Source: Bacillota bacterium
GTDB taxonomy: Bacteria > Bacillota > Sulfobacillia > Sulfobacillales > Sulfobacillaceae
NCBI GenBank assembly: GCA_021784595.1
Contig: JAJYHT010000062.1
Span: 62,001 to 126,000, forward strand
Direction of reading: 5' to 3'
DNA: 64,000 bases
Shown here in pieces: positions 52,463 through 60,553 of the stretch. Both the position numbers and the translations under genes were made by a program. Numbering within the stretch: the stretch's first letter is position 1; the number at the start of each line of letters is the position of its first letter. Under the pieces are notes generated by a model that made no database searches, was not told where the DNA came from, and was given only the letters and a program-made list of their open reading frames with translations.

Positions 52463-54430
52463 GTGTTCGAATTACGAGATGTAAGCCGCGCCTACAAATT
52501 GGGAGGTCAGGAAATAACCGCGTTATCACACGTGAGTCTGAAGTTTCCCGATCACAGCTTTACTATTGTACTAGGGCCCTCGGGCAGTGGAAAAAGTACA
52601 TTGTTGAATCTCTTGGGTGGCCTAGATCGACCAACATCGGGAGAGGTGCGTTTTAACGGGTTAAACGTGGCTCAGTTCAACAATGACCAATTAGCGTCCT
52701 TTAGGCGCCATCATGTGGGGACAGTGTTTCAATCTTACCATCTGCTGCCGCACTTGACGGCACTGGAAAATGTCGAGTTGGCCTTGTCTATGGATTCGGG
52801 ATCGGAGAGGCATCATCGCGCTCAGCAACTTTTGGAAGAGGTGGGGTTAGCCGATCGATTGCATAATCGACCAGCTGAACTGTCAGGCGGAGAGCAGCAG
52901 CGGGTGGCGGTGGCTAGAGCTTTAGCGCATAACCCGAGTATTTTACTGGCCGATGAACCCACAGGAAACTTGGATTCCGTTGCCCGCCGGGAGATCATGG
53001 GATTGCTTCATAAACTGCATGATGAGGGATATACCGTTATTATCATAACCCATAACGAAGAGTTGGTTACAGAACATGATCGTATCGTGCGCTTGCATGA
53101 TGGTGAGGTTGTAAAAGATTCTGCTCCTCCGCTTGCAAGGGACGCAGTAGTCGAGGAAAATTCACCAATCGTTACCGTGAAAACGCGACTAGGTTGGAGT
53201 TGGTGGATGGCACTGCGCAATATGGTAAGGTCTAAGCCCAGAACCCTATTAACGGCAGTCGGAACCGCCATCGGGATCGGGTCGATAGTCCTTACGGTCG
53301 CATTTGGCACCGGACTCAGGCACAATGCCAATCAGAGTCTGGCACAAAACGGAGGGCTCAATACGGTTGAAGTGTTAGGACGCATCCCTTCGGGCGCGAC
53401 GTCTTCAACTGTGAATGAACCCAACCCGTTGACTTCAAGTGACATTGCGCACTTTCAGAAATTGAGCGGAGTAGCCAGCGCGTATGCCGTGGTCTCGGTT
53501 CCAGTCATGATTCACGGGAAATCCATTGTCGCGGCCATGCTCACCAGTCTGCCCCTAGCAGGACTCCCCAACGGACAAAAACTCATTGCAGGACATCGGC
53601 CAACCTCAGGAAATTCCGTGCTCTTAGTGCAGTCGGGAATAAAAAGCTTGTTTGGCAACACAACGCCCGCGCGAGCCATAGGGAAAAGCTTTGTGGTGGA
53701 AAATACGACAGTCTTGCACCCGTTGGCTGTCACCATGACTGTGGCCGGGATTTTGAGTCCTGTGGAGCCGACCAATCAAAGCAGCGCGCCAGCGGGGTCC
53801 GTGGCTAAGTCCTCGGTGGCTCTGTACTTGCCGTATGCCGTAGCTGTCCACAGTTGGGCCGGTCACCCGCCGAAGTTTTCCCAGGCGATAATTAATGGAA
53901 AAAATGCAGCGGCCACCGTCAGTATTACCAAGACCCTTTCACAACAAGGATTCGTCGTGTTTTCGCTACGTCAAATCGCAAAGGGGATTGATACTTTTGT
54001 GATTATTATTCAAACGGTGCTGGGCGCATTTGGCGGCATTGCGTTGGTAGTGGCTGGAATTATGATTGCCTTGGTGATGATGTGGGCAGTACTGGAACGC
54101 ACTCGGGAAATTGGCATACTAAAGGCACTAGGGGCGCGTGCTAAAGATATTAGACGCATTTTCATTGATGAGGCAGCGTTGATTGGGTTATTGGCCGGGG
54201 TGATTGGGCTCGCTGGCGCTTATGGAGTCGCTGTGGTGCTTCAAGCAGTATTGAAGACGTTAATCGCCAAAGCCGGGGGAACGGCTCCGGCTGTGCTGTT
54301 TGTTATTCCTTGGTGGCTCATCGTAGCGGCGCTGGGCTTTGGCATGGTGGTAGGCATCGTAGGTTCTTGGATTCCAGCTTTTCGGGCTTCCCGCCTTAGC
54401 GTGGTTGAGGCGCTGCGTCACAATGGCTAA
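52463..54430 (+). CDS. MacB-type ABC transporter, ATPase fused to permease
   Basis: 655 residues. N-terminal ATPase (about 1-225): Walker A LGPSGSGKSTLLNLLGG, signature LSGGEQQRVAVARAL, Walker B LLADEPTGNLDS. C-terminal part: a helix at about 255, an extracytoplasmic MacB_PCD domain (285-510) and three FtsX helices (from about 520). MacB-like proteins drive mechanotransmission for export of peptides or lipids, usually with a MacA adaptor; none is seen here. GTG 52463 follows AAAGGAC, 22 bp after the P450. Confidence 0.88.
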   Translation: MFELRDVSRAYKLGGQEITALSHVSLKFPDHSFTIVLGPSGSGKSTLLNLLGGLDRPTSGEVRFNGLNVAQFNNDQLASFRRHHVGTVFQSYHLLPHLTALENVELALSMDSGSERHHRAQQLLEEVGLADRLHNRPAELSGGEQQRVAVARALAHNPSILLADEPTGNLDSVARREIMGLLHKLHDEGYTVIIITHNEELVTEHDRIVRLHDGEVVKDSAPPLARDAVVEENSPIVTVKTRLGWSWWMALRNMVRSKPRTLLTAVGTAIGIGSIVLTVAFGTGLRHNANQSLAQNGGLNTVEVLGRIPSGATSSTVNEPNPLTSSDIAHFQKLSGVASAYAVVSVPVMIHGKSIVAAMLTSLPLAGLPNGQKLIAGHRPTSGNSVLLVQSGIKSLFGNTTPARAIGKSFVVENTTVLHPLAVTMTVAGILSPVEPTNQSSAPAGSVAKSSVALYLPYAVAVHSWAGHPPKFSQAIINGKNAAATVSITKTLSQQGFVVFSLRQIAKGIDTFVIIIQTVLGAFGGIALVVAGIMIALVMMWAVLERTREIGILKALGARAKDIRRIFIDEAALIGLLAGVIGLAGAYGVAVVLQAVLKTLIAKAGGTAPAVLFVIPWWLIVAALGFGMVVGIVGSWIPAFRASRLSVVEALRHNG

Positions 54431-54438
54431 AATCCATT

Positions 54439-55368
54439 TTAATTCGGGGGCACTTCTCGGACGGGAGTGCCCGTAAGAGCGTGGACTAAGTTGTCAATCG
54501 CCATCGTCGTCATACGTTCACGGGTTTCAAAGGTTGAGGTGCCCCGGTGCGGCGATAAAATCACATCGTCCCGCTGCAACAAACCGGGGTGGATAATTGG
54601 CTCGTTTTCATAGACATCTAGAGCTGCACCAGCCAACTGACCACTTTCTAGGGCGAGTACCAAGGCATTTTCGTCAATCAGGGGACCACGGCCTACGTTG
54701 ACGATGAAACCGCCTGGCTTCATTTTTTCAAATTCATGCTGTCCGATAAGGTGATGGGTGTCGGTAGTCAAAGGCACTATGGCGATTATGATGTCAGATG
54801 TCGTTAACAGATGGTCGAACGACACAAATTGATCGGGATTGGATGGATGTGGTCCATGCTGTCTGGTGTATTGAATCGACACGCCAAATGGTGCCAAGAG
54901 CCGGGCAATGGTTTGACCAATGCGGCCATAGCCGAGGATTCCTACGGTTTTGCCAAACAGTTCGTGTGATAACCCCGTATTGGATCCGGTCAGCACCCGA
55001 CCAGCCGAGCGCGTTTCACGATCATAAGGGATAAGGCGTCGAATGAGGCCCAGGGTCAGTGCGAGCGCTAGTTCTGCCGTGGATTGAGTCACGGCGTCCG
55101 GTGTGTGAGTTACAATGACTCCGCGCGAGCGTGCCTCTTTGACGTTGATATGGTCGTAGCCTATCCCGTAACTGCTGATCACTCGCAGTGACGGCCACAG
55201 TGCCAGCCGTTGTCCGTCGTAATATCCGTCAGACCCGTTCAGAATGAGGCCAGTTACCAAAGGATAAAGATCAGGGGACAGGGGTCCAAAAATCCATTGC
55301 CATTGTTCGGGTAATTGTTGTGGTATGCCCCATAACGGTTGAGGCGACCAACAAATAAATTTTTCCAT
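54439..55368 (-). CDS. D-isomer-specific 2-hydroxyacid dehydrogenase
   Basis: 309 residues. NAD motif VGILGYGRIGQTIARLL (about 145-161), then VNVGRGPLIDE, catalytic Arg in the latter, Glu in YENEP, and His in LSPHRGTST (usual LSPHxG). A phosphoglycerate/glyoxylate reductase-like enzyme; the substrate is undetermined. ATG 55368 follows AAAGGCG; a longer frame to 55488 has no site. Confidence 0.85.
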   Translation of the reverse strand: MEKFICWSPQPLWGIPQQLPEQWQWIFGPLSPDLYPLVTGLILNGSDGYYDGQRLALWPSLRVISSYGIGYDHINVKEARSRGVIVTHTPDAVTQSTAELALALTLGLIRRLIPYDRETRSAGRVLTGSNTGLSHELFGKTVGILGYGRIGQTIARLLAPFGVSIQYTRQHGPHPSNPDQFVSFDHLLTTSDIIIAIVPLTTDTHHLIGQHEFEKMKPGGFIVNVGRGPLIDENALVLALESGQLAGAALDVYENEPIIHPGLLQRDDVILSPHRGTSTFETRERMTTMAIDNLVHALTGTPVREVPPN

Positions 55369-55432
55369 GGTGTGATAACGCCTTTCGTTTGTAAATTGGA
55401 ACCCAATTAGCATATCACAAGTGAACGGGTGA

Positions 55433-55467
55433 TTGGCGCGGGGAAAACAGTTCGATACAATGGCTTT
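55433..55467 (+). promoter_or_regulatory. Promoter of PAP2 gene, leaderless position
   Basis: TTGGCG (55433-55438) and TACAAT (55456-55461) with a 17-bp spacer; the ATG at 55468 begins 6 nt after the -10. No ribosome site is present between. Confidence 0.6.
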
Positions 55468-56115
55468 ATGAACAAAATGGCTACACATCGGGTTATCTGG
55501 CTAAGTGTCTTTATTGTGATGCTGCTGTTGGCTCCACTGGCTCCTGTACTTGAACTTGATAGAGTTGTCTCGGCAGCTCTGCGCCCTTATGGACATCAGT
55601 GGCCGCCGCTGCAACTGGTGTGGGTTTTGGGCGGGGTGCCCCTGACCTTTCTCGTGCTGATGATCGCGGCTTATGGGCGGGTTAGTCACAGTAAACCATG
55701 GAGGGGACTAATCGGGGGATTTTTGGTTGGTACTGTGGTCGAGGTGTTGTGCAAGCACTGGTTAGCCATTCCCAATCCGCTTAATGTGCCGCCTCCACCG
55801 GCCTATCAATCGCTCATTTTAGCCACCAATATTGAACCTCAACAGGTGGTGCATTGGCTGTCTTTCATCCTGGGCGCGAATCACCAATCCAGCCACCATC
55901 TCACCCTATTACGGGGTACGTTTCCCAGTGGACACCTGTTTCGATTGACCTTTGTTCTGTCTACTCTTATAACCGCTGGTAGATGGCAGTGGACGGTTGT
56001 CGCACTGGCCGCCGTGGCGACCGCAGCTGTGGTTGCCACAGGAGGACATTGGATCTGGGATGCGGCCGGCGGATACTGTTTGAGCCAATTGATGGCGGCA
56101 TGGTCCGTGAAATGA
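55468..56115 (+). CDS. PAP2-superfamily phosphatase (membrane)
   Basis: 215 residues with about five to six helices. The PAP2 motifs are partly seen: C1-like CKHWLAIPNP (Arg replaced by Asn), C2 FPSGHLFR, C3 GGHWIWDAAGG. It would dephosphorylate a lipid phosphate such as undecaprenyl pyrophosphate at the outer membrane face; the C1 change makes activity less certain. ATG 55468 is the likely start, as a promoter -10 ends 6 nt before it. Confidence 0.75.
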   Translation: MNKMATHRVIWLSVFIVMLLLAPLAPVLELDRVVSAALRPYGHQWPPLQLVWVLGGVPLTFLVLMIAAYGRVSHSKPWRGLIGGFLVGTVVEVLCKHWLAIPNPLNVPPPPAYQSLILATNIEPQQVVHWLSFILGANHQSSHHLTLLRGTFPSGHLFRLTFVLSTLITAGRWQWTVVALAAVATAAVVATGGHWIWDAAGGYCLSQLMAAWSVK

Positions 56116-56176
56116 CCGCATTGCAGAACATGATTGTGTTTGAGCGCGTGGATTTGAGGAAATAGGGAGGATTTCA

Positions 56177-56524
56177 ATGAATATCTTGCGACTATTCCAG
56201 CATCCAAAAGAACTGATAGATTTGAATCCCGCAGAAGTTTTTGACAAGGTGTCTGTACCGCAATGGGTCATCGTTGATGTACGAACTCGAGCGGAGTTTG
56301 CCTCGGGCCATATTAAGGGAGCTATACATGCGCCATTAGGCACCACAGGCCAACAAATGGCCGACCGCGACCACAATAGTCAAATCGTGCTCATTTGTAA
56401 AACTGGACATCGAAGTCAAGCAGCCGCACGAGAATTATTGGACATGGGATTCCACCAAGTGCATCACTTGCTAGGAGGAATGGATCGCTGGCGCAAAAAC
56501 AGGATGCCGGTCACCCGGGAGTGA
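56177..56524 (+). CDS. Single-domain rhodanese
   Basis: 115 residues. Rhodanese hallmarks: VIVDVRTRAEFASGHIKGAIHAPLG and the active loop CKTGHRSQAAARELL, with the persulfide-forming Cys at about 75. GGGAGGA precedes ATG 56177. It moves sulfane sulfur; a role in sulfur oxidation or detoxification fits the inferred host. Confidence 0.87.
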   Translation: MNILRLFQHPKELIDLNPAEVFDKVSVPQWVIVDVRTRAEFASGHIKGAIHAPLGTTGQQMADRDHNSQIVLICKTGHRSQAAARELLDMGFHQVHHLLGGMDRWRKNRMPVTRE

Positions 56525-56540
56525 TAGGGTTGAGTGTGGA

Positions 56541-57356
56541 CTATAACAGGGAGATGTGGCTGACGGTCCCTATATAGATGTACCCTGCAATACTTACCCC
56601 CATCAGAAAGGCCCACAATAGACCGTAAAACCACTTGTGGGACAAGGGTATGTCGTTGTAAGCTGGCGAAACGCCATGGCGGACGCGTCGCGTAAAATTC
56701 CAGATGATAAAGGCTAAAATTATGAGCGTGATCGGGTCCAGTCGAAAACTGTTGGTCACGGGATTGTAAAATAAAATCACAGCAAGCCCGACTAAGCCAG
56801 GGCCCCATGCCTTCCACCCTAGAAAAGCTACCGTACGGCCCCCGTCCAGAGGGACTACGGGAATCAGATTGAAAATGTGCATTAACATCCCAAACAGCGC
56901 AAGCATGGCAAACATGGGTTGCCCGGTAGCTAGGTAGAGACCGTAGCTGACTATCGAGGCGAAAATGCCGAAAACTGGTCCGGCAATGCCGATAAAGGCC
57001 TCATCGTCGGCATTGGCTGGATTTTGACGCAAACTAATTACGGCTCCGAAAAAGGGAATGAATGTCGGCCACGAAGCGTCAATTCCTCGCGCCCGATTGG
57101 CCAGCACGTGTCCAGACTCGTGAATTCCGATCAACACCACCAGCCCAACCCCAAATGCCCATCCGAAAGTTAGACCATAAACGAGCATGGATATAATTAG
57201 GCTGAAAAACAGCAAGAACACCTTAGCTTTATAGATCACGGCTAAAATAGAGAGACCCCATTGTTTCAAATTTCGCCTTTGAGGTCTTTGGGGAGAAATC
57301 GTGGACGGCTTCCCCAATAGGGCCGATGAGTCATTGGGCAAAAACGGTTCCATCAT
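56541..57356 (-). CDS. Site-2 protease family (M50) membrane metalloprotease
   Basis: 271 residues with about six helices. Zn site HESGH (HExxH) in VLIGIHESGHVLANRARG (about residues 78-95) and the third ligand in NLIPVVPLDGGR (canonical NPxPxLDG with changes). No PDZ domain, as in the short YwhC/FpvR-like branch. It may cleave membrane-bound regulators. AGGAGGT precedes ATG 57356. Confidence 0.85.
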   Translation of the reverse strand: MMEPFLPNDSSALLGKPSTISPQRPQRRNLKQWGLSILAVIYKAKVFLLFFSLIISMLVYGLTFGWAFGVGLVVLIGIHESGHVLANRARGIDASWPTFIPFFGAVISLRQNPANADDEAFIGIAGPVFGIFASIVSYGLYLATGQPMFAMLALFGMLMHIFNLIPVVPLDGGRTVAFLGWKAWGPGLVGLAVILFYNPVTNSFRLDPITLIILAFIIWNFTRRVRHGVSPAYNDIPLSHKWFYGLLWAFLMGVSIAGYIYIGTVSHISLL

Positions 57357-57398
57357 TAGACCTCCTGTTCTCTAATTGGGAGCGGGAACGCGAACCAT

Positions 57399-58244
57399 CT
57401 ACGGATTGGGCCCGATTGCGATGGGGTTATCACGATAGCTAATCCAATCGCTCCAACTGCCAGGATACAATGTGGCTTCAACGCCAATGAGATTCAACGC
57501 AAATAGATTAACACAAGCGGAGACTCCCGAGCCGCAGTAGACAATCGGTATGGCCTGGCTGGCAATCTCGCCGAAATGATGCGCCAGATGAGATGCGGGG
57601 CGATATTGCGCTGGTTCGTCAAACACTAATTGGTAATCATAATTTTTTGCGCCCGGAATATGTCCTGCAACGTGATCAATCGGTTCGACTTCGCCGCGAT
57701 ATCGGGGCGCGCTGCGTGAATCCATCAAATAGTGGCCATTTGTTGTTTTTAAAAGAGTCCCATCGACTATGGGCAAGTGGCCCGGGCGGGCCTCAAAATT
57801 GCCTTGGCGCGGTGGTGTGGGTTCAGCGGTCACTAGGCCGCCACTGCGCTGCCACGCCCTTAACCCGCCGTCAAGCACTAGTGCTTGGTCATGGCCAAAG
57901 TAGCGCAAAAGCCACCAAAGTCTGGCAGATCCCACCCCGTCGATATCATAGGCAACACAGTAAGTGTTGGCGGTGACACCCTTATGCGCCATGCATTGGG
58001 CAAATAATTCCGCAGTTGGCAAAGGATGGCGGCCGCCATGGTCGCCCAGCGGCCCAGCCAAGTCTACCTCCAAGTCCAGATAGTATGCGCCAGGGATATG
58101 GCCTGATTCGTAATCTGCGCGGGCACTACCCGGCGCGAGCAGATCGTACCGGCAGTCGAAGACAATGACTTGCGGATCGAAGAGATGTTTTTGCAACCAA
58201 TCTACCGAGACTAAGCCCGGACCTTTACCCTCGTCAATTGTCAT
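57399..58244 (-). CDS. 3-mercaptopyruvate/thiosulfate sulfurtransferase (two-domain rhodanese)
   Basis: 281 residues, two rhodanese domains. The C-terminal active loop is YCGSGVSAC, close to the CG[ST]GVT form of mercaptopyruvate sulfurtransferases. Conserved VDWLQKHLFDPQVIVFDCRYDL and LDSRSAPRYRGEVEPIDHVAGHIPGA are seen (in parts). It transfers sulfur from mercaptopyruvate or thiosulfate. GGGAGGCG precedes ATG 58244, inside the upstream small gene. Confidence 0.88.
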   Translation of the reverse strand: MTIDEGKGPGLVSVDWLQKHLFDPQVIVFDCRYDLLAPGSARADYESGHIPGAYYLDLEVDLAGPLGDHGGRHPLPTAELFAQCMAHKGVTANTYCVAYDIDGVGSARLWWLLRYFGHDQALVLDGGLRAWQRSGGLVTAEPTPPRQGNFEARPGHLPIVDGTLLKTTNGHYLMDSRSAPRYRGEVEPIDHVAGHIPGAKNYDYQLVFDEPAQYRPASHLAHHFGEIASQAIPIVYCGSGVSACVNLFALNLIGVEATLYPGSWSDWISYRDNPIAIGPNP

Positions 58245-58425
58245 ACCCGCGGCGCCTCCCGGAAGGCAGGCCGCAGGCCAGAGTACTAGGCCACCATGCT
58301 TTATGGGTTATGCGAGTGAGGATTTGAGCAACCAGGGCCCATATTGCCAACACGACCATCCAATGCACAACAAAACTAGCGAACACTCCTGTCAACAGGA
58401 GCGCGCGAGACCACGATGAACACAT
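58234..58425 (-). CDS. Small membrane protein overlapping sulfurtransferase gene
   Basis: 63 residues with one long hydrophobic segment (ALLLTGVFASFVVHWMVVLA, 8-27, continuing) and a basic end. AGGAGG at 8 nt before ATG 58425 is the strongest site in this area. It overlaps the sulfurtransferase start by 11 bp, indicating coupled expression. Unrecognised; it may anchor or serve the sulfurtransferase. Confidence 0.6.
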   Translation of the reverse strand: MCSSWSRALLLTGVFASFVVHWMVVLAIWALVAQILTRITHKAWWPSTLACGLPSGRRRGYDN

Positions 58426-58588
58426 TGACCCAACCTCCTACTCATATTATAGCTAACTGTTGGCCGCTCCGTTTGAATTAGAAAAATTTGTCACTGAAAT
58501 GCAGGGATTTTAGAATCTATTGCGAATATGTTGCTATGACTAAGACCAATATCAGGACTTGGATCAAAATGTCAAGGAGGTAGTTATT

Positions 58589-59371
58589 ATGAATCGATTG
58601 TCGGCCATTTTGTCGGCCGGTACGCTGTTCGCTGCGTTCGGCACGCCGTTTTTAGCCGGACCAGTTGCGCAGGGTATGCCTCTCAACGCACCTCGTATTC
58701 GTTTGGCTCATTCAAAAAGTCCAACCACTAAATCTTATGGATGGTCGTCCAGCAATTGGTCGGGTTATGCTGTGACCAGCGGAGCGCCTTACACCAGCAT
58801 TACGGGCAATTGGATTGTTCCTTCCGTAACAAGCGGCCATGGGTCAACCTATTCATCCGCATGGATTGGCATTGATGGATTTAACAACAGCGATCTCATC
58901 CAAACCGGAACTGAACAAGACTATTATAGCGGTTCCGCGCATTATTCAGCCTGGTGGGAGATATTACCGGCGGCAGAAACGGTTATTCCGAACTTCACCA
59001 TCCAACCCGGCGACCAAATGTCAGCTTCTATCAAAAATGACGGCAATGGCGATTGGACCATTTCATTAACGGACAACACCGAAGGTGAAACGTTCAGCAC
59101 GGTACAAGCCTATAGCGGGCCAGGAGCATCTGCCGAATGGATATTAGAGGCCCCTACCATTGGTGGGCACGTGGCTACCTTGGCCAACTATGGCCAGACA
59201 ACATTTAACCCGGGCACGGTTAACGGGGGCAATCCGGGCTTGTTGACATCAAACGGCGGAGTCATGATACAAAAACGCCAACAAGTCTCGACCCCTTCAA
59301 TTCCTGACAGTGATACTGACGGCTTTAATGTGGCCTATGGGGCGACTGCTCCCGCGCCGCCCGCTTCCTGA
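58589..59371 (+). CDS. Secreted G1-family (glutamic) peptidase
   Basis: 260 residues. A signal peptide (about 1-27, ending LAGPVAQG) and a short propeptide are followed by the G1 beta-sandwich: SSNWSGYAV, WIGIDGFNNSDLIQTGTEQ with the catalytic Gln (Q105), and ASAEWILEAPT with the catalytic Glu (E183). G1 peptidases work at very low pH, consistent with an acidophilic host that secretes them. AAGGAGG precedes ATG 58589. A convergent-gene terminator follows. It stands as a single gene. Confidence 0.9.
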   Translation: MNRLSAILSAGTLFAAFGTPFLAGPVAQGMPLNAPRIRLAHSKSPTTKSYGWSSSNWSGYAVTSGAPYTSITGNWIVPSVTSGHGSTYSSAWIGIDGFNNSDLIQTGTEQDYYSGSAHYSAWWEILPAAETVIPNFTIQPGDQMSASIKNDGNGDWTISLTDNTEGETFSTVQAYSGPGASAEWILEAPTIGGHVATLANYGQTTFNPGTVNGGNPGLLTSNGGVMIQKRQQVSTPSIPDSDTDGFNVAYGATAPAPPAS

Positions 59372-59383
59372 GCGTTGACTAAA

Positions 59384-59417
59384 GCAAGCACCCCGTGGCT
59401 TTTAGCGGGGTGCTTGC
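59384..59417. terminator. 12-bp perfect hairpin between convergent genes
   Basis: GCAAGCACCCCG (59384-59395) and its exact complement (59406-59417) with a 10-nt loop, between the G1 peptidase (+) and a membrane protein gene (-). T-tracts are weak on both sides. Confidence 0.75.
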
Positions 59418-59418
59418 C

Positions 59419-60246
59419 CTAAGGCGCCTTTCGTGTCTGGACCGAAGACAGGCCTAATTGGGCCGAGCGGTAGTAGTTGACTAAGAGAACTATCAACCAT
59501 GCATAAACCATATCGACGACCACCAGCCAGGCGATGGTCCAGGCAGGGGTTGCGGAGAGATTGGCTATCATCGCCGACAAAAATCCGATAGCTACAGCAG
59601 CCGTAAACCATCCTGTCAGCGAGGTAGTCTGCGATTGGCGCATAATCTGGCTGTGATGCCATTGAGTGCTCAATGGCTCGGGCACGGTGATCAAGGTGAA
59701 TTTGAAAAATGCCATGATGTACTTTAAAAATACGAGCAAGATGGGCACAAGGATTGCACCTACCATAATTCGCGTGATGCCAGTGGTCACGCTGCCCGCG
59801 ATCCAACTAATCGCCATAAACGTGAGATTAATCACGATATACACTAATAAACCGCGGATGCGGGTCAGCCATGGGGCCAAGGCAAGTTGGCCGACCCAGC
59901 GTATCAGACCTGTCGCAAAAATCCATTGAATAAAACTCCACCCGACTACAGCTATGGCTGCCTCAGCAATGGAAAGATGAGGTAAAAACGGACGCCATAC
60001 AACATGCAGATGGGGGGCGTGAGGCACGTAACGCGCTGTGTTGAGCGATGGCTCCACGACTATGGGGCGATTATCCAACAATGTCAGATTAAGAAATGAA
60101 GGCATAGCCACGGGGACGTAAAATCGCAACAACAGCCCCCCGGCCGCATGATATCCGCGACTAAGCCATGCGTCGACCCAAAGTGTATCCCATAAGATTG
60201 GAAGCAATGCTAAGAATGCCACCCGATACCAGCGACGACTAGACAT
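59419..60246 (-). CDS. Membrane protein of unknown function
   Basis: 275 residues. An N-terminal helix, an extracytoplasmic stretch (about 45-85), then five helices with long aliphatic runs (AIAVVGWSFIQWIFATGLI, IMVGAILVPILLVFLKYIM). The layout recalls YIP1-type membrane domains; no sure family. ATG 60246 follows ATGGAGGCGCAG at a good distance, so the in-frame ATG at 60258 is not used. Confidence 0.6.
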   Translation of the reverse strand: MSSRRWYRVAFLALLPILWDTLWVDAWLSRGYHAAGGLLLRFYVPVAMPSFLNLTLLDNRPIVVEPSLNTARYVPHAPHLHVVWRPFLPHLSIAEAAIAVVGWSFIQWIFATGLIRWVGQLALAPWLTRIRGLLVYIVINLTFMAISWIAGSVTTGITRIMVGAILVPILLVFLKYIMAFFKFTLITVPEPLSTQWHHSQIMRQSQTTSLTGWFTAAVAIGFLSAMIANLSATPAWTIAWLVVVDMVYAWLIVLLVNYYRSAQLGLSSVQTRKAP

Positions 60247-60553
60247 CTGCGCCTCCATGAGATTTTTACAATGGCATTAAAAGTAGGATGGCCACTTGGC
60301 AATGCTTGACTGGGTTCCGTTTGCCATGATGTTGATTGTAACATCTATCTCAGGAAACGTGTTGAAAACATCCCGTGTGGCGACATCATAGGCAGTGGGG
60401 TGCCAATTCGCATATAATGGTGTTAAAAAATGCCAGTTTATCATCGCGTGCCTATGAAAATCGGGTCCGCAAAGAACTTTAGAACCAAGTTCTAGGGTGG
60501 GCAGCAATGTGGGTTTCGAAAAAACATGGCATGGATATGAACAGAGGTCGTAA
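60247..60553. other. Divergent intergenic gap
   Basis: 307 bp between divergent membrane-protein and DUF4012 genes. No ORF with a ribosome site and no notable repeat. AT-rich parts near 60330 and 60420 could hold promoters. Confidence 0.35.
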
